Source: Lanius collurio (taxonomy: Eukaryota > Chordata > Aves > Passeriformes > Laniidae). Taken from it: DNA of 64,000 bases. Under the pieces are notes generated by a model that ran no database searches, was not told the DNA's origin, and saw nothing but the letters and a program-made list of their open reading frames with translations. The stretch lies in the NCBI GenBank assembly GCA_020086605.1, contig JACBWW010000050.1, positions 3,988,865 to 4,052,864 of the forward strand, in the 5' to 3' direction. This document shows, in pieces, positions 13,301 through 24,565 of the stretch. The first letter of the stretch is position 1; every line of letters begins with the position of its first letter. A program made the translations under genes and the position numbers.

Positions 13301-15257
13301 TTCACGTTTGGTTTTGCAGCTTGAAGTCCTGAGGGATTTGTACATAAAACCGTGGAGATTTGATTACATCCTGATTTTATGTCTCACTGGTATATGAGTG
13401 TTTCATATGTGTAAAAACCTTTTTATAAGGCAGAGATTATAACAAGTTCCTAAGTGAAGCCAGAAGGTGCTGTCCTGTCTGTTGGAATTGGAATACACGT
13501 GCTCATCAATTCAGTCTAACTCTTGTAGTTGCTTGTCTTTATAAATCCCAGAGTGCCTTTGTGTTTTATATTTAGAGCAAATATTCTTGACTTTGTTGGC
13601 AAGTTGGTTTGAGACTTCAAGGTACAATTTCAAAGTCAGACTTCATTGTTCACAGCAGTTCCATGCTGCTTGGTGAGGATGGAGCACAGTTTACTAACAG
13701 TGCTAGTGTGGTTAAGATAAAAATAGCAAATATCATTTTCCCTTTTACCAATGAAGTGAGAAAACAAAACAAAGGCATTTCAGAAATGTCAACTTGAGAG
13801 GATTTTGTTCTAAGCAAGAGCATGCAGTTCTGGGGATGTTTGTTTCCTGTTTTTTTCATGAGTCTTTTAAACCTTTTGGTTAAATTTTTTTTGCAATGAA
13901 AATAGTTGAGAATATATACACTTTTTTTAAAAGAGATTGCTGAACAATGGCTGTCTACTGGAAGTGCTGCTTGCACAGACTTACAGATGGGACTGTGCTC
14001 CATTTGGGAAGGATTGACCTCAGAGAGAGGCAGTTCTGCTCACCTGGTGTTCACACCTAATGAAACAGAACCAGTCACTTTGGAATTCGAAACAGAAGTG
14101 ATCTCTGATACCAAAATAATGACTGAAAAGGCACAAAAGAGATGAAGTGCTTGTGCATGGCTTGCTGGAGGATGGGGCTCCATGTGCAGCTGACACCCAC
14201 AGCAGTCCCCAGGATGGCTTTGGTGGCCCTGCCTGGGCTGCAATGATTGTGCTTGGTGCAAATCCTTTTTCACAACATCCACTTCTTTGTTTCATCCTGT
14301 AGTGAGGAAGTGTGTGCACGTGTCACAAATTAGTTCCCTAAATAGCCTCTGGAAGAGAAATTATCTTTCTCTTCCTCCCTCCATCCTCTCCCTTTGAAAG
14401 TTGAAATTATTCTGTATCTTTCCCTTTTGGAGAGAGACTTTTTTTTTATACATTTGAATTCCCAGGCCAGACAGGTTCACTTTTCAGTGACCACGTGGTG
14501 GATCCCGAGCCACATCCTCCACTGGACATCTTTAATTGTTCTTTAAACCACATCACAGGGAGGTTTAGTCCAAGAGGGTGTGCTCCTTTCTGTCCCTGTG
14601 CTCTTTGGGTGCCTGCAGGTCCCCCTTGCTCCATCCCTTGGCTCTGCACCCTGGGGTCTCAGGCTGGCAGAAGGTCCATCTTCAGCACTCCAGCACCAGC
14701 CCTGATGTGGGGTTTCTGCCCTGATTCAAGGCTGTTCCTGACAGCCTGTCTGAGAAAACTGGTTAGAAGGTCATTTGTGTTTAAAAAAAGCTCTTTTTTC
14801 TCTCCCCCTCCTCCCCCAGCTCTTTTTTCCCTTCTCTTTTAGTTGTTTCTTTCACTGCTTTCTCTGTGCAGGATGTAGTAGTGCTGCAGCACCTGGAATT
14901 TTGCACAGACCCTTTTTCCATGCTGCTCTTAAGTGTTTTAATTCCAGACTTTTGGCATTTTGAGATACCAGGATGTTTCATCTTTCCTCTCTGGAATTTA
15001 TTTCTCCATATAGATGAAGGCTTAATCTTAAATTCCAGATGTCACTGATTTGTTGTCAGTTGTTGCACTTTAATTTGTTGATATTAACACAACATTCTGA
15101 TGGGCTGCAAGGTGGGCATTGGGGTAGGTCTCATCCAGCTTGAGGAATTTCCCTACCTAAATGCAGAGCCTAAAATAATTCTGGATCTGTAGATTCTTCC
15201 TTGTGTTTTATGTGCCCAGCTCTCAGTGCCTGTGTCCATGGCTAATGCTTTAATGCT
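10370..15257. other. Non-coding flank, no gene recognised
   Basis: No exon with both plausible splice signals and recognisable protein was found. Simple poly-T tracts occur at 10741-10759 and 12750-12763. The open frames of 80-120 codons here overlap one another on both strands and look like chance frames. Confidence 0.6.
10741..10759. repeat. Poly-T tract
   Basis: Nineteen consecutive T residues, preceded by a C-rich run. It resembles a long polypyrimidine tract, and 'ctacag' follows at about 10761. It therefore looks like a splice acceptor, but no open coding frame that I recognise follows it. Confidence 0.9.
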
Positions 15258-15340
15258 CTCTAGGGACATGGTTTAGTGGTGCACTGGGCAGTTTTGGGCT
15301 CATGGTTGGATTCAATCTGAAAGGTCCTCACAGCAGACAG
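15258..15340 (+). mobile_element. CR1 LINE 3' fragment, sense
   Basis: A short remnant with the CR1 3' landmark 'agggacatggtttagtggtg', followed by 'gggcagttttgggctcatggttgga' and 'aaaggtcctc'. This block is diagnostic for one CR1 subfamily as I recall it. The rest of the element is missing. Confidence 0.8.
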
Positions 15341-15842
15341 GGTATTTCTATTACTGCTGATGTTTAGGTGGTAAATGCAAGAATTTAATTATGCACATTG
15401 CTAAAGTTGTTTATTTATATACACTGTAAGAGTACACTCTCCAGTGGTTTTGAAGATTGTTGTCAATTAGCTGGTGGTTATCTTTTGCTGCTAATTGGCT
15501 TTACAGTGGGATTCCCAGTGCTTGAGAAGCTTTTAAAATATATTTGCATTTTAAAATTTATTTACAAAACTAGTATTGTGTGAAGGAGTTGTTGATATAA
15601 AGACAGTTTATTCAGTCTAAAAAAGGATAAAATAAGAAAATAAATCGTGAATAAAATAACAGTTACAGTGACTAATTAAAAAATATACAGAATGAAATTG
15701 TAAACCCAGCTCCTAACATCCTTGGTGGAGAGTTGGTAGGTCTTATTTTTTGCAGCAGTCTGCAGTGAGGATATGTTCCTTTCTAGTTACATAAAAATAA
15801 AGGCTGGAAAGTTCTAATAAATGCACCTGCTGTTTGGGCATA

Positions 15843-16022
15843 GTTACCAGGACCATTTTTGGGATGTTTATCCATAAAGTTGAGTTACCAGGACCATTTT
15901 TGGGATGTTTATCCATTAAGTTGAGTNATCCATAAAGTTGAGTTACCAGGACCATTTTTGGGATGTTTATCCATTAAGTTGAGTTACCAAGACCATTTTT
16001 GGGGTGTTTATCCATAAAGTTG
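15843..16022. repeat. 41-bp minisatellite, about four and a half copies, with an N
   Basis: Tandem copies of a 41-bp unit beginning 'gttaccaggaccattttt' and ending 'ccataaagttga'. Copies differ at a few sites (ccataaag versus ccattaag; ccagg versus ccaag; gggatg versus ggggtg). One copy is interrupted at 15927 by the only ambiguous base I noticed in the window. After the N the array restarts inside a unit, so a copy-number gap or collapse is likely here. Confidence 0.95.
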
Positions 16023-16698
16023 CCTATACAGTATAACCATTTCCTCTCCTAGTAGTTTAAGCTGCAGTTGGTTTGATGAACACAAGGGTCCCATCTAGCA
16101 TTAAAGCTGTGTTTTGCTGGTAAAACCCTTGCCTTAAGATTGCAGCAGCAATGATTTTTTTCCCCGCTCTCTCCACAAAACTCCCAAACACTTCAGTTGG
16201 GAATGAAGAGGGGTGATGGGAAGTTAATTCTGCCTGCTGAAACACAAGGCTATTAAAAACTGAAATGAGCAGCTCGTGTGTGATATTTCTGAGGGTACTA
16301 AGCCCAACCTGTAATTGTGAAGAAATGGATGTCAGACTGGGCATAAGTGCTTTTTTTCTCTATGTATGTAAACATAGTGATTTATTTGTAGAGTTGCCCA
16401 AGCTGATGAAGAAGGTCAGTGCAGCTGTCTTTCCTCAGGGGCTCAGGTTGGTGATGTGTGGCTTCTGGGGGTTTCCTGTGTGTGCCAGAGGCTTCACAGC
16501 TCAGGGTTAAGGCCACAGAGGAGCCAGACCTGTGGGGACAGCTGTGTCACAGGCTGGGGCCGGGGGCTTGCCTTCCTCTCAGGAATCCCCAAATCCCTCC
16601 AAATTTCTGAGCTCACTCGCTGCCCACAGGTCGTTTTGCTGCCAGGCCTTTTCCGTGCTGCAGAGCAGTTGCCAGAGTGTTTACCTCCAGGCCATGCA

Positions 16699-16745
16699 AT
16701 TATTTATTTATTTGTTTATTTATTTATTTGTGTATTTATTTATTT
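16699..16745. repeat. (TTTA)n microsatellite, interrupted
   Basis: TATT/TTTA tetranucleotide repeats with single G interruptions (tttg, gtgt) over about 47 bp. This is low-complexity sequence, and the hydrophobic 'IYLFIYLF' peptides seen in translation here are artefacts of it. Confidence 0.9.
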
Positions 16746-17191
16746 GCACCAGTGCATGCTGCTAAAACCCTTGGCTGCCTGGCGTGGCTCACAGCTGTGT
16801 GTGGGCTCAGCCACTACGTGTGCCTGGCTGCCTCCTAAATGTACATTTTTTTTATGGCCCTTGAAACTTGGCACGAGCTGTGTTTGGTCGTCAACAACCA
16901 CAACAAAAGATTGCTAGTGAAATTAAAACCTGGCATCGCCGTTCTGCAGGTTTATTCGCGATGTATTGAAATGGGATTTTCTTGCTAACATTTCCTGGCA
17001 TCCATCCAGAGCCCAGCATCTCATAAATTTATATTATCTCTCTCTGCTCTGCTCAGTTGACAGGGCTGTAGCAGCTTCTCATGCAGATCACAGGAACAGC
17101 GTGGAAAAATGAAACCAGGAGACTTTCACGTGAGCAGTTTGTATCCACAGAGAAATTGTAGAGATTTTGCCAGGGGATTAGAGGGCAGGAA

Positions 17192-17400
17192 TCACTGAAT
17201 GGGTCACGTTGAAAGGGAGCACAGCAGGTCATCTGGTCCCACCTCCCTGCTCGAGCAGGGGATTGCATCCAGACAGGTCTGGGCTATCTCCAGTGAGGGA
17301 GATTCCACAACCTCTCTGGACAGTCTTTTCCAGTGTGTGGTCACTGCACAGTAAAGAAGTTCTTCCTCATATTCAGGTGGAAATTGCTGTGCATCTTGAA
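17192..17400 (-). mobile_element. CR1 LINE 3' fragment, antisense (different subfamily)
   Basis: On the + strand this has 'ggtcatctggtcccacctccctgctc', 'gattccacaacctctctgga', 'agtcttttccagtgtgtggtcac' and 'agtaaagaagttcttcctcat'. This order is typical of the antisense 3' part of CR1. The sequence differs from the copies at 4310 and 10142 and so belongs to another subfamily. Confidence 0.85.
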
Positions 17401-20400
17401 GAGTTTTCAGTACAGGCTGCCAGGAACTACACCATGGCAAAAGCAGAATCGAGTCAGGCTGCCTCACCAGAGCTGTGGCTGTAACTACAGGTTGGGCTTG
17501 GAATTGTGGGGCAGGCACAGCAGGTACAGCCTGCCTTGGCACCGAAATTCAGGTGAGGGAAATGAGGTGCTCTGTGGCATTTAAATGCTCTGCTATCACC
17601 ATTTAGCTTGTTCAGAGGCACTCCAGTCTCAGCATAGTGATGGGGGAACAGCGTGTCCTGATTTATCTGGGACAGGTGAGCTTGCAGTGTGGGCAGTGGT
17701 GGGCTCTGCCAGCTCCAGGCTGGCACAGGGACAGGCACACGTGGCAGCATTGCTCTCAGGAGCTCCAGGTTGGGCTCAGTAAGGGATCTCTGACTTCCAG
17801 CCATGCCAGCTCCACGCCTGGCCCTTCAAGTCGCCCTAATCCCAAATGCAACAATTTCTAAGGTGCTGTTTCATTTATCCTCTGTGTAAGTTCTAAACAT
17901 TAATTAGCACTAACTATTGAGAGGTGGAGTAAGTCAGGTGCACTGGTCTGTGCTGAGCTGAGGAAAAGTCATATCCACCTGCAGGAAATGTTGCAGGGGG
18001 AAACAGATGCATCTTGGTGATAGGAGATGGGAAGGGGATGTTAGGTCATTAATTACTTAGCCTTGCATAAACAAAACTTAATATTTTGGGAAGTCTCTAA
18101 TTTAAAGGGAAGGAAAAATCTTTCATCTTCTGTGCCATTTAACTATATGTCAGGTTGGGTCAATTGGAAAACTTTTGTGTTCATTTCTGCTTTGTATATT
18201 GATTACTCCTCCATGAGCTGTTCCAATACACTGAGCATTGGGCTAGTTTTAACTGGAGAAAGAGCTGAGGGGAGCCAGACTGCTAAATCCAGGATCCCTG
18301 ACCCTCTGTATTCCTTCTGGTTTCTCTGGGGGAGGATACAGGGTGCACTTTGATTCACTTTTCTGCAGGTTAAAGCTCATTTGATGGTTTGAACTGGGAT
18401 CTGCTCAGAAATGGTATTTGCTTAGCCTGGTGATTTTTTCAGTTAAAAGAGAGGACTTGGTTGAAAACCCAAGCGTGGTGAATAAATGTTCAGGGTTTAT
18501 CATGAATATTGGTGGTCGTGTGGCATTTTGCTTTTGGGTTTTTCTTCCTTATCTAATTCTCTTCTTTCCCCTTTTCCCTTCCATTTCTTGGTTTTAAAAA
18601 ATCTAAAAAATGAGAAGCTGGTAAGTTTGTTTGGTCCAAAACCAATTTAGAATGGATCAGTTCAGTCATGGGAGAGTGCAGTTCATCCTTCTTTACAATA
18701 CAAGCTATGAACTCAAGTTTTACACATTACAGTGCCTTTATTCAAGCACTAGACAGCTCTTGGAGAGCAGGCAAGCATTAAACATTAATTTGTAACATCA
18801 GAGCCAGGTTCTCCTCCTTCCAGCTGCCTGGCAATGGTGCATTTGGGGTTTTCTGTGGTATTACTTTTTTACTCTTTTAATTGGCTGGTAGTATTTATTA
18901 AACAGCATGCTCTGGGAAATTGCTGAAGCTCAGTGCAGGGGAGCTGGGTAGTTTTTCAGGAGGGCTGAATGGTGGAGAGTGGACTTCCCACACAGGAGGC
19001 CCTTGCCAGAGATTTATCTTCATAGGCTCGGTGCAAATGTGAGGCTGCTTGTGTATGTTTTCTGTGAAATGTTATAAAGTTGAGGAAGATTGTTTTCCCA
19101 GCACAGTCTTAAAGCTGAGATAGTTACATTCTGACATAGCAAATCTGCATTTTGTGCATAAATTCTGTCTGTATCTGGGAGTAGTGAAATAAATGCTGTT
19201 AAACATGTCAAGTGTGATGATTAAGTGACTGGATTGTTAGAAAGAAAATAGTAATTTTCTGAAAAGCTATATGAATGATTTGGCACAATGAACTGCAAAC
19301 ACTACCAAAAAAAAAAAAACCCCAAACTGAGGAAGATTTGCTAGTGGAGGATCACATTTGTAGGCAGTTGGTATTAAAAACAAGAGTGAAAATATTTCAG
19401 ATTTTCTCAACTTAATTGACAAACTCGTTTCTTCCCCTGCCATTATTTTACCTGCTGACAGCTGCGTGGGTGGCTGGGGAGCTCACATCCCTGACACAGC
19501 AGTCACTGCTGTAAGCTGATTTCTTTGTGACACTGAGACTCTGTAAATGCTCCCCAGGATAAACTGCTGCTCTGGAAGGACTGGACTGCAGATCAAGGAG
19601 AAAGTTCTGCCTTCTGAAGAACATAATAATAATAATATGTTGTTCAGAATGTTCTATGGACACAAATGCTGGAGCCAATTGAGACGAGTTTTAACTTTAT
19701 GGCACTGGATTAGTGTAGACAAAGGGGTTTTTTGGACATCATCGTTGCTACTGACATTGTGTACAAGGAAGAGAGAGATCAGTTTGACTTGAAACCCAGG
19801 CCAAAATTTTTGAGTTAGCTGTTTAAAAGAATTATCTTATTGGTAGACTAAGCAAACTTGTGTATCAGTATTTTCATGTTAATAAACATGTAAACCTTGT
19901 CTGCCTTTTTAGAAGCACTTTGAGAAAGACCTTTTTACCCTCTATAGAGTACACTGTGAAACCTCAGCCAGGCCAAGGGTAACTTCTCTTTGATCACGAA
20001 ATGTGGTCATCTAAGCAGTGGTAACATGAAATAAAAAGTGAAATCAGAAGTAAAAAGCCTTCTCAATGTTATTCAAACTTAAACTAAACTGTGACTTTGA
20101 TGTTCTTGGGCTTCACGTAGAGTGCTTATTGAAGCCTTTCTCTGTATTGTTCGGTCTCCACAGAGCTGTGGTCCAACCCCTGGCCACACCAATAAAAATA
20201 GTTTTGAGTAGCAGTTAACCCATAACTGGTTTTGCATGTTGCTTCGTGCTGTAACTTGAGACGTGGTTAATCTGTGTGTGCTCCCTGGCTGAAAGGGGTG
20301 GTCTGTGTGAGTCAGTGATCAGTGTAATGACAGCTGCATTGGGAAGGGGATGCAGGGGTGAGAAAGGAGGGGAGGGAATCCCGGGGATCGTCTCTGTCCT

Positions 20401-22800
20401 CGTGCAGAGAGCAGTTCTTGCCTAAAGTTCCTTCCTGTCCGCAGTGCTGTTGTGCTGAATCCCTGCTTGGTGCAGCTGGGGTCACACTGTCTGAGCTGAG
20501 CCACTCCTCAGTGGTACCAAGGGCTCTGATCGGGCAGGTAAGGGCTCTCCAAGGGCTGGTTCAAGAGCAGGCTCTGTGTGGGTGCCCAGCCTGGCAGAGA
20601 TGAGCAGGAGTTACAAAGCACACTAGAAATCCACGGCAAGCAAACCCAGGAGGGCTTCAGCTCCTGCATTTTCTGTCCTCTCCTGCCCTGTGTGCTCCCA
20701 GCCCAAATGGAGATGTCAGTGTGTTAGCGGAAACTTGTGCAAGCACGGCTCACAGAGCTGACCAGAAACCCTCCTCACCTTCTCAGCTTTCCCTGCTGGT
20801 TATGGCTGGTGCCACTGCAGTGAACCACATCATCATCCACTGGGTTTGTTCATCCTGGTGTTCCATAAAGCCTGCTTTACCAGACTGCCCAATTCAAGGC
20901 ATCTGGCCCAAGCACTGCTGCCACATTAGCAGCAAAAGGCTCAACCCATGGCTGGAAGGGGTGGGACACCCAGTAACAGCAGACTCACTGAAAACTGGGG
21001 TTCTCAATGCTGCTGGGTTTGCCTCAGTCTTGAAAATGTGGACTTCAGGGCCTCAGGGGAGATCAGCTACCCGCAGTAGATGAGGGTCAAGTCAGGAGTT
21101 ACTTTAAAGAACCCATCTGAGCCCATGGGGCCAGATGGGCTGTAGCCAAAGGTGATCAGCAACCCCTGGCATCAAGAAGCAGAAGGCAAAAGCCAGCTCA
21201 CTTTTTCCTGGTGGGGTCTGTATCTCATTTTCATGGGAGTGTATCTCTGTGTTCACTGTTCCTTGTGCTTCCTGGAGTCTTCATTGCTCTGGATGGAAGC
21301 GGTAGCAGAGCTGTGGTGTAGGTGCACATTGTCCTTCCAGACTTCTGTTCTGAGCAGCATGATGTCCCCAAAGCACGAGAGGCAGCGTCATTATTTGATG
21401 CAGAATTTGCATTGCAGTATCTGAGCTGTTTCTGGGGTTATTTGTTGTGACTTCTTAAACATGGTCATTTTTAGATAGTTGCTTCTCTTGTTTTTAAGGG
21501 AAAAGTCTAACTTGCTACTGAATAAAGAAGTTATTTTTTTATTTGATAGGTTGTAGGGTGACTCCCTCTCTGTTCTAGGGAGCAATGATACCCTTTCCCA
21601 TATATACACATAAGTAAGGAAGTTTTTGCTTCTGCAGCTGTCAGGAATGTACTTTGGCTGATGAATGCAGCCTAGCTTAAAGGCGAGATCCCATAGTGGG
21701 TCAGTTAAGCTTTACTGGTCTGCCAGAGCAGATTATCATTTTATTTAACCAAAGAAGTAGTTTTCATTGTTACTTTATTGCCAAGGGTCTGTCAGCATTT
21801 CCATTATAAACCCCCTATTTTCAGGGATTTGAGTAGACTTGAGATTTAAGTGTTCTGGTCTAAAACTTGGCAAGCGTGTTCTTAATTCACCAGTGGATAT
21901 TTTCTTTATGAGATTTTAAAACAGTCAGCTGTTTCTTAAATTGTAGTGAAGGCAAGAGGGCTTTTTCCTCTTGGTTGAACAGATAGGACTATTTTTTTTT
22001 TCATTTATTGCAACTAGATTTATACAAAATAATTCCCTATTCTGTTGTTTAAAAAGGGAAGAAAGGGGGAGGAGAAAAAGGAATATCTTCCTGCTGCCCT
22101 GTTCTGTTTGCCATGCCTCAAACCCTTCCCTTTGGCCTGTGTTTGGTGAAGTCCCACCCACCCTCTCAGTCCCTTCTCTCCTCCTCTTTACTTATTTCCC
22201 TTCAGTGTATTTACACTCTCACTGCAGGGTTTGCTCTCCTTGCTCCGTTCCTCCTCTTTGCTTTCCTCTCTCGTGCTTCCAGCACTCAGTTCTATGGATC
22301 TGCCTGTATCACCTTTCTCCAAAAGGCAGCTCTGAGGTACTCTTAAGTGATACAACATACCTGTAGTCAATAGAAACTTTAACTGTATGGAGGAATATAC
22401 TTTGCTGCTTAACTGAAGAGCACGTGCATGACTCTTAGTTGAGTACTGCAAACTTTCAATGCTTTTCTGAGGCGTTGCTGTGTCTCTAGAGCAAAGTACT
22501 TTTGCATTCCTTTTTTGTTTTTTTAACCAAATCTTCAATGTAGACTGAAAAAAGTGAAGTGTGATTGGCACAGAACGGCACTGTGGGTTTTCATGGCTGG
22601 GCTCTTTTAGTCATTTCCTGAGAGCTTGGTGCAGAGATGTGACAGCTCAGGAAGCGACAGCGAGCCCAGCAGGGCTTTGTGTGCTCTTAGAAGTCGGCGT
22701 GCCACAGGTGAGGGCATGTCCTTCTCGTAGAGATGTAGGAAATACCTGGTTCTGGGATTGGTGCTCAGGGTCTCCAGGAAGAACCTCTGCTCTTTTGCAA
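17401..22800. other. Non-coding sequence upstream of the first visible exon
   Basis: No gene, RNA gene or retroelement recognised. This is either the 5' flank of the RASAL2 transcript that starts near 22.8 kb or an intron of a longer transcript whose first exon lies left of the window. The sequence does not decide between these. Confidence 0.5.
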
Positions 22801-22916
22801 CTCACAGCCATGAACAAAGTAACTGGGGATGTAGAGCGGTGAGCGAGGAGCTGCGGCTACGTGACTGCTGAGCAACAAGGAATGTAAGAGAGGCGCCGGA
22901 ATCCAAGGGGTGGAAA
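22801..22916 (+). promoter_or_regulatory. RASAL2: Leader just upstream of the RASAL2 start codon, with a uORF
   Basis: An acceptor-like 'ttttgcaactcacag' ends at 22807, so a 5'-untranslated exon could join here. An 11-codon upstream frame, counting its stop, runs from ATG at 22810 to TGA at 22840-22842. It is out of frame with the main start and could damp translation. In the main frame a TGA at 22869-22871 closes the reading frame upstream, so the ATG at 22917 is the first usable start. I see no TATA box or Inr I would trust, and the transcription start is unknown. Confidence 0.4.
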
Positions 22917-23511
22917 ATGAGTGCCTTCAAAAAGCATCACAGTCTCTCTCCCAGGACCTTCAGGAGATCTTTGTCGGACCAAGATGCTGGCATGGCTGCC
23001 CTGAAGGACTATCATTGGTACCACCGAAGGAAAAGCAAGAAGCTGAATAAACAGATGAGTTTTGACTCAGAGAAAGCTCTCGGAGCGTACAGGTGGCAGA
23101 CACATCCTTGGCTTCCCTGGAGGGTAAGAAAAAGAGAGGGCTCCTCCAGTTTGGAAGGGGAATGCAATGACCCAAATCTTTCCAAAAGTTCTGCAAGCAT
23201 GGATGCTGCCAGTGCTGACGATCTCCCCGAAGCCCCACCTGAGGCCCCCTTCCCACCAAGGAGCAGGCCGTGCCGGGTTCCCTTCAGCCGCTCCCTGTCC
23301 GAGCCCGTGCCCCAGCCCGGGAGCAGCAGTGCCAGGCCGTTCCTGCGGGCCGGGCGCTCGCTGGACGCCGAGCAGCAGGGCTACTTCATCCGTGGCATCT
23401 TCTCCTCTCTCTCGAGTGGCTTCTCGAAGATCCTGAGTCGGAAAGGGGAGCCTGCCAGTGAGTCTGTAACTGAAGGGAAGGTTGAGGACAGTCACATGGT
23501 TTGGAGCACAG
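22917..23511 (+). CDS. RASAL2: RASAL2-like Ras GTPase-activating protein, first visible coding exon (alternative N-terminus)
   Basis: This exon encodes 198 residues plus one base. The ATG has A at -3 and follows an in-frame stop at 22869. The exon ends at a donor (aca g|gtaatg), phase 1, which joins exactly to exon 2 at 47308 and makes an Asp codon before Val-Lys-Gly-Pro-Pro. The product is basic and Ser-rich: RRSLSDQ at residues 16-22, a Lys/Arg/His-rich stretch at 35-45, a Trp-rich WQTHPWLPWRVRKRE segment at 60-74, an acidic/Pro-rich linker at 101-116, RSLSEP at 125-130 (a good 14-3-3 mode-1 pattern), and a possible amphipathic segment at 155-176. It contains no catalytic domain. In paralogues (SYNGAP1, DAB2IP) and human RASAL2 the N-terminus is made by alternative first exons, and I infer the same here. 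I do not recognise this exon from a named human isoform. The codon pattern and the long open frame favour a real exon. Assignment to RASAL2 rests on the downstream exons; DAB2IP is the main alternative. Confidence 0.82.
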
Positions 23512-24537
23512 GTAATGAACCCACTTTTGTTTTGTTCCTCTTCTGTCTGTGTAACAGGTGAGTGTACTGAGACATGCGACAGTTGTTTAAACTCTTTCAT
23601 AACTTGGCTTTATTACCATGATGTTGGTGATGCTCTGATGTTCTATCTTGATTTTTAAAAAGCAACTGAAAAAAAGGTTTTTTTCCTGGTAAGGGAGTGG
23701 TATGAGATGTTTTGGTGTGTGCTTTAAGACTTGGAGGTCCCTTTAAAACAAGCATCAGCGGTGGTAGCAGGAGCATTTCCTTCTCAAGCACACCCTGTGT
23801 GTGGGGTTTGCAGTCCTGCAGGCACGGTACCCTGGTGGTGTTGTGCTGCCCTGATTGACATACCAGGCCTGCTCCTATCAGTGAAGTACTAGGGAGAGAG
23901 AGAAGTTTAGCTGTCTCTTAAACAGGGCTCCAGACAGTGGAATGGATCTCGTTCCTCATACCAGAGTCTCCATTTCGTAATCAAGCAGCTGATTTGGTGT
24001 CTGCTCTCTGGTAGATGCCAAGGACAACCGTGTTGCAAGGGTTTAGCCAGCTGAGATTGAGGTCAGCAAGATGCCAAGCTGAGGTTTCATTTAAATCCAC
24101 CCTGCTGATAACAATACTCTTAAAGCAGGATGGGAAAAAAGAGGGGGGGAAAGGGATAAACTTGCCTTTTTTCCTTGGGCTTTTCTGAAACTTTTTAGTG
24201 GGCTACCCAGCTTGAACCCAGTAACTGATGAGGCCTGGAAAAAAATCCACCAAGTTCAAATTTGTAATAAAACCATAAATAAACTTTCCTTTGCCCCAAA
24301 GCCTCAGCACTTTCCAGAGTCCTCCAGATTTTCATGTTAAAAACCTGATAACATCTGGACACGGTTGAGGCTGCTGGACAAGTCATCAATATTCCAAAAA
24401 ATTCAGCAGTAGTAGTGAAAGAATAATGTACTGTGTCTGCAGGGGTGTTCTGTCTTTCAGTCACAGTGGGATGTCCCTGACAGGCTTGTGTTTGCTATTG
24501 GAAGCTGTCATGTTGCTTAAAAACAAATGACCAAAAA

Positions 24538-24565
24538 GAAGAAATAACTAAGAAGAAATAACTAA
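24538..24565. repeat. 14-bp tandem duplication
   Basis: Two identical adjacent copies of 'gaagaaataactaa', followed by a partial third 'gaag'. It is probably a replication-slippage product. Confidence 0.9.

Noticed and set aside
16532..16765. Apparent hydrophobic, membrane-like peptide ending in a Leu/Ile/Phe/Tyr repeat.
   Set aside because: It is a translation of the (TTTA)n microsatellite at 16699-16745.
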